Shown piece after piece: positions 1-8,229 of a DNA stretch of 13,293 nt (the stretch's first letter is position 1; each line of letters starts with the position of its first letter). The translations under genes were made by a program, and so were the position numbers. Where the stretch lies: positions 1 to 13,293 of the forward strand of contig CAKQBM010000041.1 in assembly GCA_934216185.1 (NCBI GenBank), given 5' to 3'. The stretch comes from an uncultured Streptococcus sp. (GTDB lineage Bacteria; Bacillota; Bacilli; Lactobacillales; Streptococcaceae). The notes below the pieces were generated by a model. It was not told the origin of the DNA and made no database searches. It was given only the letters and a program-made list of their open reading frames with translations.

Positions 1-29
1 GTTGTAATATAAAAATTCTTTTCAGACAT
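1..29 (-). CDS. metG: Methionyl-tRNA synthetase, first ten codons (gene runs off the window)
   Basis: Reading the minus strand from position 29 gives ATG followed by codons for MSEKNFYITT, after which the window ends. This matches the N-terminus I know for streptococcal methionyl-tRNA synthetase, which begins the Rossmann-fold catalytic domain that charges tRNA-Met. A good Shine-Dalgarno (GGAAAGG) lies 7-13 bases upstream. The gene lies downstream of the efflux operon in the same orientation but has its own promoter, and the operon terminator separates the two. Only ten residues are visible, so the call rests on N-terminal identity and on the known gor / efflux / metG gene order of pneumococci. 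Confidence 0.8.
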
Positions 30-74
30 AATTTTTCCTTTCCAGGCAAATGAAACCTGTTTTTCTAACACTTC

Positions 75-83
75 ATTATATCA
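75..83 (-). promoter_or_regulatory. Extended -10 promoter of metG
   Basis: The minus strand reads TGATATAAT (TG at 83-82, TATAAT at 80-75), a perfect extended -10 box. It lies about 46 bases upstream of the metG start. The hexamer 17 bases further upstream is not close to TTGACA, which is usual when the extended TG motif is present. The short leader leaves no room for a T-box. Confidence 0.7.
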
Positions 84-115
84 CATTTTTAATGATTTTC
101 GATAGGGAAACCCAT

Positions 116-148
116 ACAAAAACAAGATAGACGAGTGTCCATCTTGTT
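116..148 (-). terminator. Rho-independent terminator of the efflux operon
   Basis: A 12-bp stem (121-132 with 137-148, one G-U pair, 4-base loop) is followed on the minus strand by a TTTTTGT run. It begins 5 bases after the permease stop codon and ends before the metG promoter. On the plus strand no T-tract follows, so it works in the minus direction. Confidence 0.88.
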
Positions 149-152
149 GATC

Positions 153-1412
153 TTATTCATAACGAAGGGCTTCGATTGGGTCAAGTTTCGATGCCTTGTT
201 GGCTGGCAAGACCCCAAAAACTATACCCACGCTAGCCGAAACTGCAAGACTAAATAGGGCAACTGGGATCGATACCCCCACCTCTATACCCGCAATCAAG
301 CCTTGCAGTAACAAACCTGCTAAGGCAGTTAAACCACTTGCAATTGTCAAGCCAATTAATCCACCTAACAAGGTCAAAATCATGGATTCAATCAAAAACT
401 GGATTAAAATATTAGCACGAGTTGCACCCAAAGCCTTACGGAGACCAATTTCACGGGTACGCTCTGTCACCGAAACCAACATGATATTCATAACACCAGT
501 TCCTCCAACAAAGAGAGAAATACCTGCAATGGCACTAATAATCGTCGTCATAAAACTAAACGTTTGTTGAACTTCTGCAAATGCAGCTGACTCATCTGAT
601 ACTTGATATTCTCCCTGTTGCAAGCCAGCAAGCTCTGTCATTTTTCGTGCTAATTCTGGACCCAGAGTTTGAGTCAAGCTTGTGTCATTCACTCGAAAGA
701 CAATATTAGCTATTTCATCTACATTAAAATTCGCAGCAAGGGAAGTATTTGTGGTAATGGGCAAGCCACCAAAACCATATATTTTTGAACGTTTAGCCTC
801 TGGACTAGTATAAACCCCAATAACCCGGTAACTAAATCCATTGACTTCTACAACCTTGTTAATAGCCTCTTGAGGAGAGCCAAATAAACTAATGGACAAT
901 TCTTCATCAAGTAAAATGACACTTGCAAACTCTTTGAAATCTTGCTCTCTCAGACTACGACCTGCAAGAATTTCATTGTTAACAGCCTCCATATAGGTTC
1001 TATTCCCGCCTGTCAAATTGGCATTTTCAACCTTTTTATCTTTATAAGTCAAGATGGCGTTCGTTGAGTTGGTTACATAGTAATTATCCACTCCCTTGAG
1101 TTTGGCTGCCTCCTTGACCCAAGATTCTTGCGGTTTTGGTGGTTCAACATGAACTTCCTCTTCTTTTCCAGAAACCGTAAAAGCTGATTGTTTCTGAGTA
1201 AAAGACCCATCTTTACTTTTTTTAGAAGAGAAAAAGACACTAATATTCTTCTGAGATTTGGTCATATCTTTGTTGAGTTGACGAGATAGGGAGTCACCTA
1301 GAGCCATAATCACAACAACTGATGAAACACCGATAATAATCCCAATCATGGTAAGCAAAGAACGCATCTTGTGAGCCATAATAGATGAAAAGGCAAATTT
1401 CAGATTCTGCAT
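153..1412 (-). CDS. MacB-like ABC transporter permease (FtsX family), efflux pump subunit
   Basis: This 419-residue permease has the MacB/FtsX layout. There is one transmembrane helix near residues 15-37, then a large extracytoplasmic domain (about 40-280) that would contact the fusion protein. Three C-terminal helices follow (about 283-310, 335-368, 375-403). The segment just after the second helix carries the family signature SVTERTREIGLRKALGA, the coupling region facing the ATPase. The gene starts one base after the ATPase stop (TAAGATG), with a strong GGAGG inside the end of the upstream gene, so translation is coupled. It is the last gene of a three-gene operon. The pneumococcal counterpart is known from structural work as a MacAB-like pump (Spr0693-0695 in strain R6) linked to antimicrobial peptide and drug resistance. 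The substrate cannot be read from sequence. Confidence 0.93.
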   Translation of the reverse strand: MQNLKFAFSSIMAHKMRSLLTMIGIIIGVSSVVVIMALGDSLSRQLNKDMTKSQKNISVFFSSKKSKDGSFTQKQSAFTVSGKEEEVHVEPPKPQESWVKEAAKLKGVDNYYVTNSTNAILTYKDKKVENANLTGGNRTYMEAVNNEILAGRSLREQDFKEFASVILLDEELSISLFGSPQEAINKVVEVNGFSYRVIGVYTSPEAKRSKIYGFGGLPITTNTSLAANFNVDEIANIVFRVNDTSLTQTLGPELARKMTELAGLQQGEYQVSDESAAFAEVQQTFSFMTTIISAIAGISLFVGGTGVMNIMLVSVTERTREIGLRKALGATRANILIQFLIESMILTLLGGLIGLTIASGLTALAGLLLQGLIAGIEVGVSIPVALFSLAVSASVGIVFGVLPANKASKLDPIEALRYE

Positions 1413-1413
1413 C

Positions 1414-2115
1414 TTAGTTTTCCTCCTTTTCTAACTGAGCACTATCAGACGAAATGACTCCATCTCGAATGACAATCTGGCGTTTAGCATACGCAGCTAT
1501 TTCAGGTTCATGCGTTACCATGATAATGGTTTTTCCTTCTTTGTTCAAGTCAACCAATAGTTGCATAATTTGATTCCCTGTTTTAGTATCCAAGGCTCCT
1601 GTCGGTTCATCCGCTAGGATGATAGAAGGATTGTTTACCAAGGCACGCGCGATAGCCACACGTTGCTTTTGACCACCAGATAATTCAGAGGGCAAATGGT
1701 GACTACGTTCTGTCAATTCAACCTTATCTAGATATTCCTCAGCTAACTTGCGCCGTTTTGAAGCCGAAACTCCCGCGTAAATCAAGGGCAATTCTACATT
1801 TTGCAGAGCATTGAGTTTAGATAGAAGAAAGAACTGCTGAAAGACAAAACCGATTTGTTGGTTGCGAACCTTGGCTAGTTGTTTTTCACCCAATCCAGCC
1901 ACTTCTTGACCTTCAAGATAATACTCTCCACTACTTGGTGTATCCAACATACCAATCGTATTCATGAGAGTAGACTTACCCGAACCAGATGGTCCCATGA
2001 TGGCAACAAATTCACCCTCATTCACTTCTAGGTTGATATTTTTGAGAACCTGCAGTTCTTGGTCACCGTTACGGTAGCTTCTGCAGATATTTTTTAGACT
2101 AATTAGTTGCTTCAT
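1414..2115 (-). CDS. ABC transporter ATP-binding protein, MacB/LolD type
   Basis: This 233-residue ATPase is complete. It has Walker A GPSGSGKST at 41-49, a Q-loop near 93-94, signature LSGGQ at 145-149, Walker B IILADE at 165-170 followed by PTGALD, and the H-loop histidine near 202 (VTHEPE). The motif set and length fit the MacB/LolD/BceA subfamily, whose members pair with FtsX-like permeases and work by mechanotransmission rather than by moving substrate across the membrane in the ordinary way. Its start overlaps the end of the fusion protein gene by 17 bases, and its stop lies one base before the permease start, so all three products should be made together. Confidence 0.95.
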   Translation of the reverse strand: MKQLISLKNICRSYRNGDQELQVLKNINLEVNEGEFVAIMGPSGSGKSTLMNTIGMLDTPSSGEYYLEGQEVAGLGEKQLAKVRNQQIGFVFQQFFLLSKLNALQNVELPLIYAGVSASKRRKLAEEYLDKVELTERSHHLPSELSGGQKQRVAIARALVNNPSIILADEPTGALDTKTGNQIMQLLVDLNKEGKTIIMVTHEPEIAAYAKRQIVIRDGVISSDSAQLEKEEN

Positions 2116-3304
2116 CAGCCTTCACCTCTTTTCCTTCCTCTAGAGAAGACGTTGGGTTACTGATGACCTTGACTCCATTTGTCAGACCTGAAGTGATTTC
2201 TTGGTTGTCTGCATCAGCATTGCCCAAACCAACTTCCACTTTCTTGGCCTTTTTCTGCTCGTCAAGCACCCAGACATAGTTCTTATCATTTTCAGTCACA
2301 ACACTTGTTAGAGGAACCAAAATGGCTTTACTCTTATTCTTGACCTCAACACTTACTGAGAATCCTTGTTTCAAATCACCGATTTCACTTGTAACATCGA
2401 TGGTATATGGATATTTAGAACCAGAATTACCACCTGCTGCGGCAGTAGCTGCACTTGCTGCTTCACCATTGTTTTTAGGGTAGTCAGAAATGTAGCTAAT
2501 CTTACCAGTCCAGCTCTTATCTTGGTAAACTTTAGAAGTAAAGGTTACTTCTTGTCCTACAGAGAGGTTGGCAAGGTTATATTCAGATAGTTCCCCCTTA
2601 ACTTGCAAGTTTTCATTGCTAACGACATGAACTACCACCTGGCTAGCTCCAGTTGGAGATTTAGAAACATTACGGTTGACTTCGACCACAGTTCCCTCTA
2701 GGGTACTGAGAACCGTCATGGCATCCAACTGACTTTGAGCCTTGCTTAATTGCGCTGCTGCATCTGCACGGGCATCACGAGCATCACCCAATTGAGCATC
2801 AATAGAGGATACTGAATTTCCTGCGACTGGAGCTGGAGTTTGCGTTGCAGTTCCTTCGCCTCCTGCTGGTGTTGGCAACTGTGGAGCCGGAGCTGAAGTG
2901 GCTTCATTGCGTGCTTGGTTGAGTTCGTTGATATGACGATCTGCCTTAGCTACTGCTCGACTCGCTGAATCATAGGCCGCCTGAGCTTCTGAGCTACTGT
3001 ACTTGACTAAAGCCTGCCCTTCGCTGACCTTATCACCCACAGAAACAAGGATTTCATCTAAATCACCCTTACTAGCATCAAAATAAACATATTGTTCATT
3101 TTTTGCCGTTACTGTCCCTGACAATAAAACAGAGGATGCCACGCTTCCTTCCTTGGCAACAACAAGATGAGTAGCCTCATCTTTTATAGCAGTCTGAGAA
3201 GGTTGTCTAAAGAGCAAAATGCCCCCAGCACCTAATACAACTACACTCGCAGCACCGATTGCTGCATACAATTGCCACTTTTTAGCTTTACCATTCTTTT
3301 TCAT
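2099..3304 (-). CDS. Membrane fusion protein of the MacAB-like efflux pump (HlyD/RND-MFP family)
   Basis: This 401-residue periplasmic-adaptor-type protein is adapted to a Gram-positive cell. A basic N-terminus is followed by a transmembrane anchor (about residues 13-32). Then come a lipoyl-like half (VSVGDKVSEGQALVKY), a helical hairpin, the second lipoyl half (STLEGTVVEVN), and beta-barrel and membrane-proximal domains. The hairpin is interrupted by an Ala/Pro/Gly/Thr-rich stretch near residues 136-165 that is unlike its surroundings. I chose the start at 3304 because AAGGAG lies 7 bases upstream. A reading 15 codons longer has no such site. It is the first gene of the efflux operon and is transcribed from the promoter at 3341-3369. 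It should bridge the permease to the cell wall or outside. Confidence 0.92.
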   Translation of the reverse strand: MKKNGKAKKWQLYAAIGAASVVVLGAGGILLFRQPSQTAIKDEATHLVVAKEGSVASSVLLSGTVTAKNEQYVYFDASKGDLDEILVSVGDKVSEGQALVKYSSSEAQAAYDSASRAVAKADRHINELNQARNEATSAPAPQLPTPAGGEGTATQTPAPVAGNSVSSIDAQLGDARDARADAAAQLSKAQSQLDAMTVLSTLEGTVVEVNRNVSKSPTGASQVVVHVVSNENLQVKGELSEYNLANLSVGQEVTFTSKVYQDKSWTGKISYISDYPKNNGEAASAATAAAGGNSGSKYPYTIDVTSEIGDLKQGFSVSVEVKNKSKAILVPLTSVVTENDKNYVWVLDEQKKAKKVEVGLGNADADNQEITSGLTNGVKVISNPTSSLEEGKEVKADEATN

Positions 3305-3340
3305 AATGAAACTCCTTTTTGATTTAAAGTTCTTAACAAT

Positions 3341-3369
3341 ATTATACAAAAATTATCAATTTGAAACAA
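3341..3369 (-). promoter_or_regulatory. Promoter of the efflux operon
   Basis: On the minus strand TTGTTT (3369-3364), a 17-base spacer and TATAAT (3346-3341) form a good sigma-A promoter. It lies 37 bases upstream of the fusion protein start. The direct repeat at 3372-3401 sits immediately behind its -35 box. Confidence 0.75.
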
Positions 3370-3371
3370 TA

Positions 3372-3401
3372 ACATTTCAGAACGAAATAATGACATTTCA
3401 G
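3372..3401 (+). promoter_or_regulatory. Candidate ComE-type response regulator box (perfect 9-bp direct repeat)
   Basis: The 9-mer ACATTTCAG occurs at 3372-3380 and again at 3393-3401, exactly 12 bases apart (21-bp period, two helical turns). This agrees with the ComE binding site of pneumococcal early competence genes as I recall it (aCAnTTcaG, N12, aCAnTTgAG). Read on the plus strand, a TACAAT -10-like hexamer follows 27 bases after the box with no recognisable -35, as expected for an activator-dependent LytTR promoter pointing at gor. The box also abuts the -35 of the divergent efflux promoter. The repeat is directly visible, but the identity of the regulator is inferred. BlpR is an alternative. 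Confidence 0.5.
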
Positions 3402-3428
3402 GATTTAATTATTGTTCGGAATTCATTT

Positions 3429-3441
3429 TACAATCATTGTA
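3429..3441. promoter_or_regulatory. 13-bp perfect palindrome in the gor / efflux intergenic region
   Basis: TACAAT-C-ATTGTA is a perfect inverted repeat around one central base. With its flanks it matches 12 of the 14 defined positions of the Fur/PerR-type 7-1-7 box (TTATAATnATTATAA). It overlaps the -10-like hexamer that follows the ComE-type box. It could be an operator for a redox or metal regulator upstream of gor. No regulator gene is present in the window to support this. Confidence 0.35.
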
Positions 3442-3513
3442 CTAGTTATATCATACACTTTATTTTTCTTTTTTGCAAGCCTTTTCTTGAATTTTTTTGT
3501 ACGTAGCAGATTT

Positions 3514-3542
3514 TTGCAATCAAATCAAAAAAAAGATAGAAT
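3514..3542 (+). promoter_or_regulatory. Proximal promoter of gor
   Basis: TTGCAA (3514-3519), a 17-base spacer and TAGAAT (3537-3542) lie about 55 bases before the gor ATG. The gor Shine-Dalgarno AAAGGAG (3584-3590) is 6 bases before the start codon. Confidence 0.7.
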
Positions 3543-3596
3543 ATGACTATCAAAAAATGACACTCGACTATTTAAAAGAGTACAAAGGAGTTTTCA

Positions 3597-4943
3597 ATGA
3601 GAGAATACGATATCATCGCTATCGGTGGAGGTAGCGGAGGAATTGCTACCATGAACCGTGCTGGTGAACACGGAGCTAAAGCAGCCGTTATTGAGGAAAA
3701 GAAACTAGGTGGAACCTGTGTCAATGTCGGCTGTGTTCCTAAAAAAATCATGTGGTACGGGGCGCAAATCGCTGAGACTTTCCATCAATTTGGAGAAGAC
3801 TACGGCTTTAAGACTACTAATCTTAACTTTGACTTTGCAACCCTACGTCGCAATCGTGAAGCCTACATTGATCGCGCTCGTTCTTCTTATGATGGCAGTT
3901 TTAAACGCAACGGTGTAGACTTGATTGAAGGTCATGCTGAATTTGTAGATTCTCATACTGTCAGCGTAAATGGTGAACTGATTCGTGCTAAACATATCGT
4001 GATTGCTACTGGTGCCCATCCAAGTATTCCAAATATTCCTGGTGCTGAGCTAGGTGGCTCTTCTGATGATGTATTTGCCTGGGAAGAACTTCCAGAGTCA
4101 GTCGCTATTCTAGGCGCTGGTTATATCGCCGTTGAATTGGCTGGCGTGCTCCACACTTTTGGTGTCAAGACAAACCTCTTTGTTCGCCGTGATCGCCCTT
4201 TACGTGGTTTTGATTCTTACATCGTTGAAGGTTTGGTCAAGGAAATGGAAAGAACAAACTTGCCACTTCATACTCACAAAGTCCCTGTCAAGTTAGAAAA
4301 AACTGCTGAAGGCATTACCATTCATTTCGAAGATGGTACTAGTCACACAGCTAGCCAAGTTATCTGGGCTACGGGTCGCCGTCCAAACGTTAAGGGCTTG
4401 CAACTTGAAAAAGCTGGAGTAACTCTGAACGAACGTGGCTTTATCCAAGTGGATGAATACCAAAATACTGTTGTTGAGGGAATCTATGCTCTAGGTGATG
4501 TAACTGGTGAAAAAGAGCTGACTCCAGTTGCTATCAAGGCTGGGCGTACCCTATCTGAACGTCTCTTTAACGGCAAAACAACTGCTAAAATGGATTACTC
4601 AACTATTCCAACCGTTGTCTTTTCACACCCTGCTATCGGAACGGTTGGATTGACAGAAGAGCAAGCTATCAAAGAATACGGTCAAGATCAAATCAAGGTT
4701 TACAAATCAAGCTTTACTTCTATGTACTCTGCTTGCACTTACAACCGTCAAGAAACACGTTTCAAATTGATCACAGCTGGTTCAGAAGAAAAAGTTGTCG
4801 GACTTCATGGAATTGGATACGGTGTTGATGAAATGATTCAAGGATTTGCCGTTGCTATCAAAATGGGAGCAACCAAGGCTGACTTTGATGCAACTGTGGC
4901 GATTCACCCAACTGCATCTGAAGAATTTGTAACCATGCGTTAA
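3597..4943 (+). CDS. gor: Glutathione-disulfide reductase
   Basis: This 448-residue flavoenzyme reduces oxidised glutathione with NADPH in the cytoplasm. Mitis-group streptococci import glutathione, so the enzyme keeps an acquired thiol pool reduced during oxidative and metal stress. Seen in the sequence are the FAD-binding GGGSGG at 10-15, the redox-active disulfide CVNVGC (Cys41 and Cys46) within [13 protein letters not shown], the NADPH-binding GAGYIAVE at 172-179, and arginines in [11 protein letters not shown] (about 195-205) suited to the 2'-phosphate of NADPH. There is also a second FAD motif, [15 protein letters not shown], and the C-terminal HPTASEE with catalytic His437 and Glu442. 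Length and motifs are full and typical. It is monocistronic: its own promoter lies before it and a strong terminator follows 47 bases after the stop. Confidence 0.96.
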   Translation: MREYDIIAIGGGSGGIATMNRAGEHGAKAAVIEEKKLGGTCVNVGCVPKKIMWYGAQIAETFHQFGEDYGFKTTNLNFDFATLRRNREAYIDRARSSYDGSFKRNGVDLIEGHAEFVDSHTVSVNGELIRAKHIVIATGAHPSIPNIPGAELGGSSDDVFAWEELPESVAILGAGYIAVELAGVLHTFGVKTNLFVRRDRPLRGFDSYIVEGLVKEMERTNLPLHTHKVPVKLEKTAEGITIHFEDGTSHTASQVIWATGRRPNVKGLQLEKAGVTLNERGFIQVDEYQNTVVEGIYALGDVTGEKELTPVAIKAGRTLSERLFNGKTTAKMDYSTIPTVVFSHPAIGTVGLTEEQAIKEYGQDQIKVYKSSFTSMYSACTYNRQETRFKLITAGSEEKVVGLHGIGYGVDEMIQGFAVAIKMGATKADFDATVAIHPTASEEFVTMR

Positions 4944-4987
4944 TCGAAATAAAAGAAGCAGAGCAAGAAACACTTCTAAATATCAAA

Positions 4988-5027
4988 AAGCGAGTATTTC
5001 CGTAGTTGGAGATACTCGTTTTCTTAT
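4988..5027. terminator. Bidirectional terminator between gor and the bacteriocin cassette
   Basis: An 11-bp stem (4991-5001 with 5008-5018, one G-U pair) is followed by TTTTCTT on the plus strand and by CTTTTTGA on the minus strand. It can end gor transcripts and also transcripts from the bacteriocin transporter operon arriving from the other side. Confidence 0.85.
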
Positions 5028-5108
5028 GTTTTATTTTATAGTATGTTGAAGTAAGATATGCAAAAATCAATTAACAAACCATAGCAAAATACAAGGATTA
5101 TAATACAA

Positions 5109-5609
5109 TCATTTATTCTTTTCTTTAAAAGATTCATATATTTTTTTATATAACTCTTTTATATCTTTTTTCTGAGAATTCAACTCTTCTTTACCGTAGT
5201 CAAAGTTTGCTACCACAAATCCCTCGCCATCATCAGAAAAAGTAAAAAATTCTATTTCAATTAGTTTATTATGCTTAGAGTCCTCTATGGTGTCTCCTAA
5301 ACCATTATTGAATTTCTTCACTTCTTCTTCACGAACTCCGAACCCCGTAGCAGCTCCATTTGCAATGATGTTTGAAAATACTTCTTCAGAAGACTCTGCT
5401 TCTTTCACAGTTATGAAGTATGTAGCTTCTTCCGTTTCTACTTGTTTCACTTTATTCCATTTTTCTGTATCACTAGAAGAAAGCGTATAGACTGTTAACT
5501 CCACCGTTGGTTTAATGGTATTTTCTTTTGTAATCATTTGTTTTCCAAAAAAGAAGAAGGCAAGTAACCCAGCTACAAAGATCAAAGCAATATAAATTAT
5601 CTTTTTCAT
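5109..5609 (-). CDS. Unrecognised membrane-anchored protein, last gene of the lactococcin-972-type cassette
   Basis: I do not recognise a family for this 166-residue protein. It begins with KK and a single strongly hydrophobic segment (about residues 4-22, including GLLAFFFFGK), then a polar, Glu/Lys-rich domain rich in predicted strands, ending in a lysine-rich helix. There is no lipobox cysteine. The likely topology is a short cytoplasmic tip, one membrane helix and an extracytoplasmic domain. Its ATG overlaps the TGA of the ABC ATPase (ATGA), so it is translationally coupled to the transporter and lies at the end of the operon, before the bidirectional terminator. From its position I infer an accessory role in immunity to, or handling of, the secreted bacteriocin. 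Nothing in the sequence proves it. Confidence 0.8.
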   Translation of the reverse strand: MKKIIYIALIFVAGLLAFFFFGKQMITKENTIKPTVELTVYTLSSSDTEKWNKVKQVETEEATYFITVKEAESSEEVFSNIIANGAATGFGVREEEVKKFNNGLGDTIEDSKHNKLIEIEFFTFSDDGEGFVVANFDYGKEELNSQKKDIKELYKKIYESFKEKNK

Positions 5610-6229
5610 ACATTATACCCTATATCTTTCATGTCAATTATCACATCAACTTCGTTATAGACAGCTGGATCATGCGTCGCTATTATAACATATTTGTCTT
5701 CATCTTTTTCATTTAATAACAAACGAATGATTTCTTTTCCAATCTCACCATCTAAAGCTCCTGTGGGCTCATCTGCTAAAATAATTTTACGTGGTTTCAT
5801 TAACATTCTGGCAATAGCTACACGTTGAGCCTGCCCACCAGACAATTCGTATATTTTTTGATGTAAATAGTCACTTGACAGTCCTACTTTTTCAAGTACG
5901 TCAGTTATTGTTTTTTTGTCTTTAGTGATAAGGCTCAGATTATCATATACTGTTTTGTTATCTATTAAAGAATAATTCTGAAATACATATCCAACAGTAT
6001 TTTTAAAAAAAGTTCTTTCTTTTATCTTCCAAATATCTTGTTTATCAACTAAAACATTCCCACTGTCAATTTTTTCTAATCTTCCTATAATATTAAGAAG
6101 GGTACTTTTACCGGAGCCAGAACCTCCAATCAATGCATAGCTTTTTCCAGATTCAAATATTAAATTTAAGTCTGTAAAGATCTTCTTTGAGCCGAAACTC
6201 TTTGAAACGTTCAAAAGGTCAATTGTCAT
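5606..6229 (-). CDS. Lactococcin-972-group bacteriocin ABC transporter, ATP-binding protein
   Basis: This 207-residue ATPase has Walker A GGSGSGKST at 35-43, signature LSGGQ at 129-133, Walker B IILADE at 149-154 with PTGALD, and the H-loop histidine near 186 (IATHDP). The short length and the pairing with a seven-helix permease and a lactococcin-972-like peptide fit the dedicated ABC ATPase group associated with this bacteriocin class. Its ATG overlaps the permease stop by four bases (ATGA), with a strong AAAAGGAG inside the permease end, and its own stop overlaps the next gene in the same way. Known members are annotated as putative export or immunity components. Because the bacteriocin has a Sec signal, self-protection seems more likely than export. 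Confidence 0.9.
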   Translation of the reverse strand: MTIDLLNVSKSFGSKKIFTDLNLIFESGKSYALIGGSGSGKSTLLNIIGRLEKIDSGNVLVDKQDIWKIKERTFFKNTVGYVFQNYSLIDNKTVYDNLSLITKDKKTITDVLEKVGLSSDYLHQKIYELSGGQAQRVAIARMLMKPRKIILADEPTGALDGEIGKEIIRLLLNEKDEDKYVIIATHDPAVYNEVDVIIDMKDIGYNV

Positions 6230-8208
6230 GATTCATCTCCTTTTAAAATTTTAGTGTAGCTTTCAGATAATTTCCTAAAACTCATTATGATTGACAACAT
6301 CAAAACTAGCAGAGAAGCCGCTCCAATATATAACAACTCTATTTGCCCTGTCATAAGAAATGTAAATAGAATAACCATTGTAATAGTCATCATAAAATAT
6401 TTGAGACTTGAAATTGCTATATATGTTTTTGACAGACCCAAAATGATTTTTTTCACATATTCATTCTGTTTTAGAGTAATAAAAAGTTGGACATATTGAT
6501 AAATGAGTATAAAGACAATACTGTAAATTATCTTCTGCAAGATTTGTGATAGTAGAATTTGGTGCTCTAAGGATTGGATCTTTAATTTCACAATTTGGTA
6601 AACATCTACTGGATTCATTGAGAAATTCAACGGGACAGTCATCTCATTTATTTTTTTTACCGCTTCAGGACTAAAAAGAGATTTATATAGTATGTTACTA
6701 GCCAAAGAAAACTTATTATTTTCCATCATTTTGTCCGTATCTAACACAACAACTATATTATCTTTGCTATCTGCTACATTTGCCAGCGGTAAAATATCTT
6801 TCATTTTAAGATTATTATCAGCATCCTCATTAAAATAAAAAATTTTTTCCCCATCAGGAATTATTTGTACTGCAAGCTGTTCTTTTGTATAATTTGTTCC
6901 AATAAATTGTTCTGCTACAACTGTATTCTCAATAGATTTCTGGTTTTCTTTCCACTTCTCAGGAATATAGATAGTTGCTATCTTATTATCTAAAAGATGA
7001 TAGTTTGTTCCATTCACTTTATTTTGTAGGTTAGCACCTGTTTGATTAATATAAATCAACTCTTTATTTATTTCTGGATTCGTTATCCCGTCATTTTCTA
7101 ATTGTTTAGAAAAATTTTCTATAACATGTGAAGTTTTCATGAAATCTGGAACATATGCCGAAGATCGTTCTATATATAAAAAATCTAAGTTTTTTAAGGA
7201 AGCAGCTATCTGTAGATACTTACCATCTGAATCACTAACTTCTCCATTTTTAGCAGAGTTACTTTCAATTCCAAGGAACTCAATTCTTCTCCAATCTTTT
7301 ACTGTATCCCATGGTACTAAATTCTGTATCTGTATGTTAATACTAGATTGACTACTCTTTGTTTCTTGTAAAAAAATTCCTGAGACAAGGATGATAATCG
7401 AAATAATAGCAAGCCATACGACAAAAATAAGCTTGTTTTTTGCCTTGTTTTTGATAATTTCAATGGGCTTTTCAATCTGAATCGTCAACCAAAATAAAAC
7501 AAAAGTAATAAGATCAATGATTTGAAATAGTATAAAATTCGTTAAAAGCAGAGAGAAAAATAACTTAGAACTATAGGTGAAGAAACCATTACCCAAAAAA
7601 GAGCTGTAAGAAATCATCAATAAAGCCATCATAATCAGTTCAAAAATAATAGAAATGACATACTCTCTTCTAAGGTCGTATACAGGCAAGCCCAAAGAAC
7701 GTCGTATCACTCCTTCTTTGATCTGCCTCGTTCTAACAACAAATAAAACAACTAATAAAGTTAAGTAAATGGAACCCATTAACAGTATTCTTAAAGTTCC
7801 AGTAAATTGTAATATTCCTCCTATATACCAAGGATAAGCCATATATACTGTTTGTAGTCCAGTCATCGTAAGTGGTTTCAAACTGTCTACATCCATTTTC
7901 CCAAGTGTGTAATACATCCCTACTATTGGTGCTGACTTTAATTGTTCATTATTTACATCATCAAAATTTACATACTTCAACTGACCCGAACTCTGAACGA
8001 TTGGCTTGTAAATGGTAACCTTTTCCGTTTTTGATAAGTCACGAACCATTTCGTATATTTCATTATTAGAAAGATTACTTTTTCCTTGGATAGAAAAAGC
8101 ACCATCAATTGGTAAAGGTATGGGGATTTCGGTATCACTAATAGTGACCAGACCAATTGTAGCAATCAAACAAAAGAAGAATCCAATGATACATAATTTT
8201 AATTTCAT
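6226..8208 (-). CDS. Bacteriocin-associated seven-transmembrane permease (lactococcin 972 group)
   Basis: This protein of about 660 residues has the architecture of the bacteriocin-associated integral membrane family (DUF1430-like), a relative of BceB/FtsX permeases. There is an N-terminal helix (about 5-25), a first outside segment, four helices between about 130 and 290, a second large outside domain (about 290-555) with scattered Asn/Lys/Glu, and three C-terminal helices (about 555-580, 600-622, 627-645). It pairs with the ATPase encoded immediately downstream. I chose ATG at 8208. A TTG two codons upstream is possible, but neither has a strong Shine-Dalgarno. Weak initiation plus the hairpin between this gene and the bacteriocin would keep permease levels below peptide levels. 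Likely role: removing or sensing the bacteriocin at the membrane. Confidence 0.87.
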   Translation of the reverse strand: MKLKLCIIGFFFCLIATIGLVTISDTEIPIPLPIDGAFSIQGKSNLSNNEIYEMVRDLSKTEKVTIYKPIVQSSGQLKYVNFDDVNNEQLKSAPIVGMYYTLGKMDVDSLKPLTMTGLQTVYMAYPWYIGGILQFTGTLRILLMGSIYLTLLVVLFVVRTRQIKEGVIRRSLGLPVYDLRREYVISIIFELIMMALLMISYSSFLGNGFFTYSSKLFFSLLLTNFILFQIIDLITFVLFWLTIQIEKPIEIIKNKAKNKLIFVVWLAIISIIILVSGIFLQETKSSQSSINIQIQNLVPWDTVKDWRRIEFLGIESNSAKNGEVSDSDGKYLQIAASLKNLDFLYIERSSAYVPDFMKTSHVIENFSKQLENDGITNPEINKELIYINQTGANLQNKVNGTNYHLLDNKIATIYIPEKWKENQKSIENTVVAEQFIGTNYTKEQLAVQIIPDGEKIFYFNEDADNNLKMKDILPLANVADSKDNIVVVLDTDKMMENNKFSLASNILYKSLFSPEAVKKINEMTVPLNFSMNPVDVYQIVKLKIQSLEHQILLSQILQKIIYSIVFILIYQYVQLFITLKQNEYVKKIILGLSKTYIAISSLKYFMMTITMVILFTFLMTGQIELLYIGAASLLVLMLSIIMSFRKLSESYTKILKGDES

Positions 8209-8229
8209 AAGCAATTACCATATTACAAA

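Noticed and set aside
30..115. Possible T-box riboswitch in front of metG
   Set aside because: The promoter leaves only about 40 bases of leader, far too short for a T-box.
7139..7351. Plus-strand open frames inside the seven-helix permease gene, and similar antisense frames over gor, trmD and the efflux genes
   Set aside because: No ribosome sites, no recognisable domains, and full overlap with strongly supported genes on the other strand.
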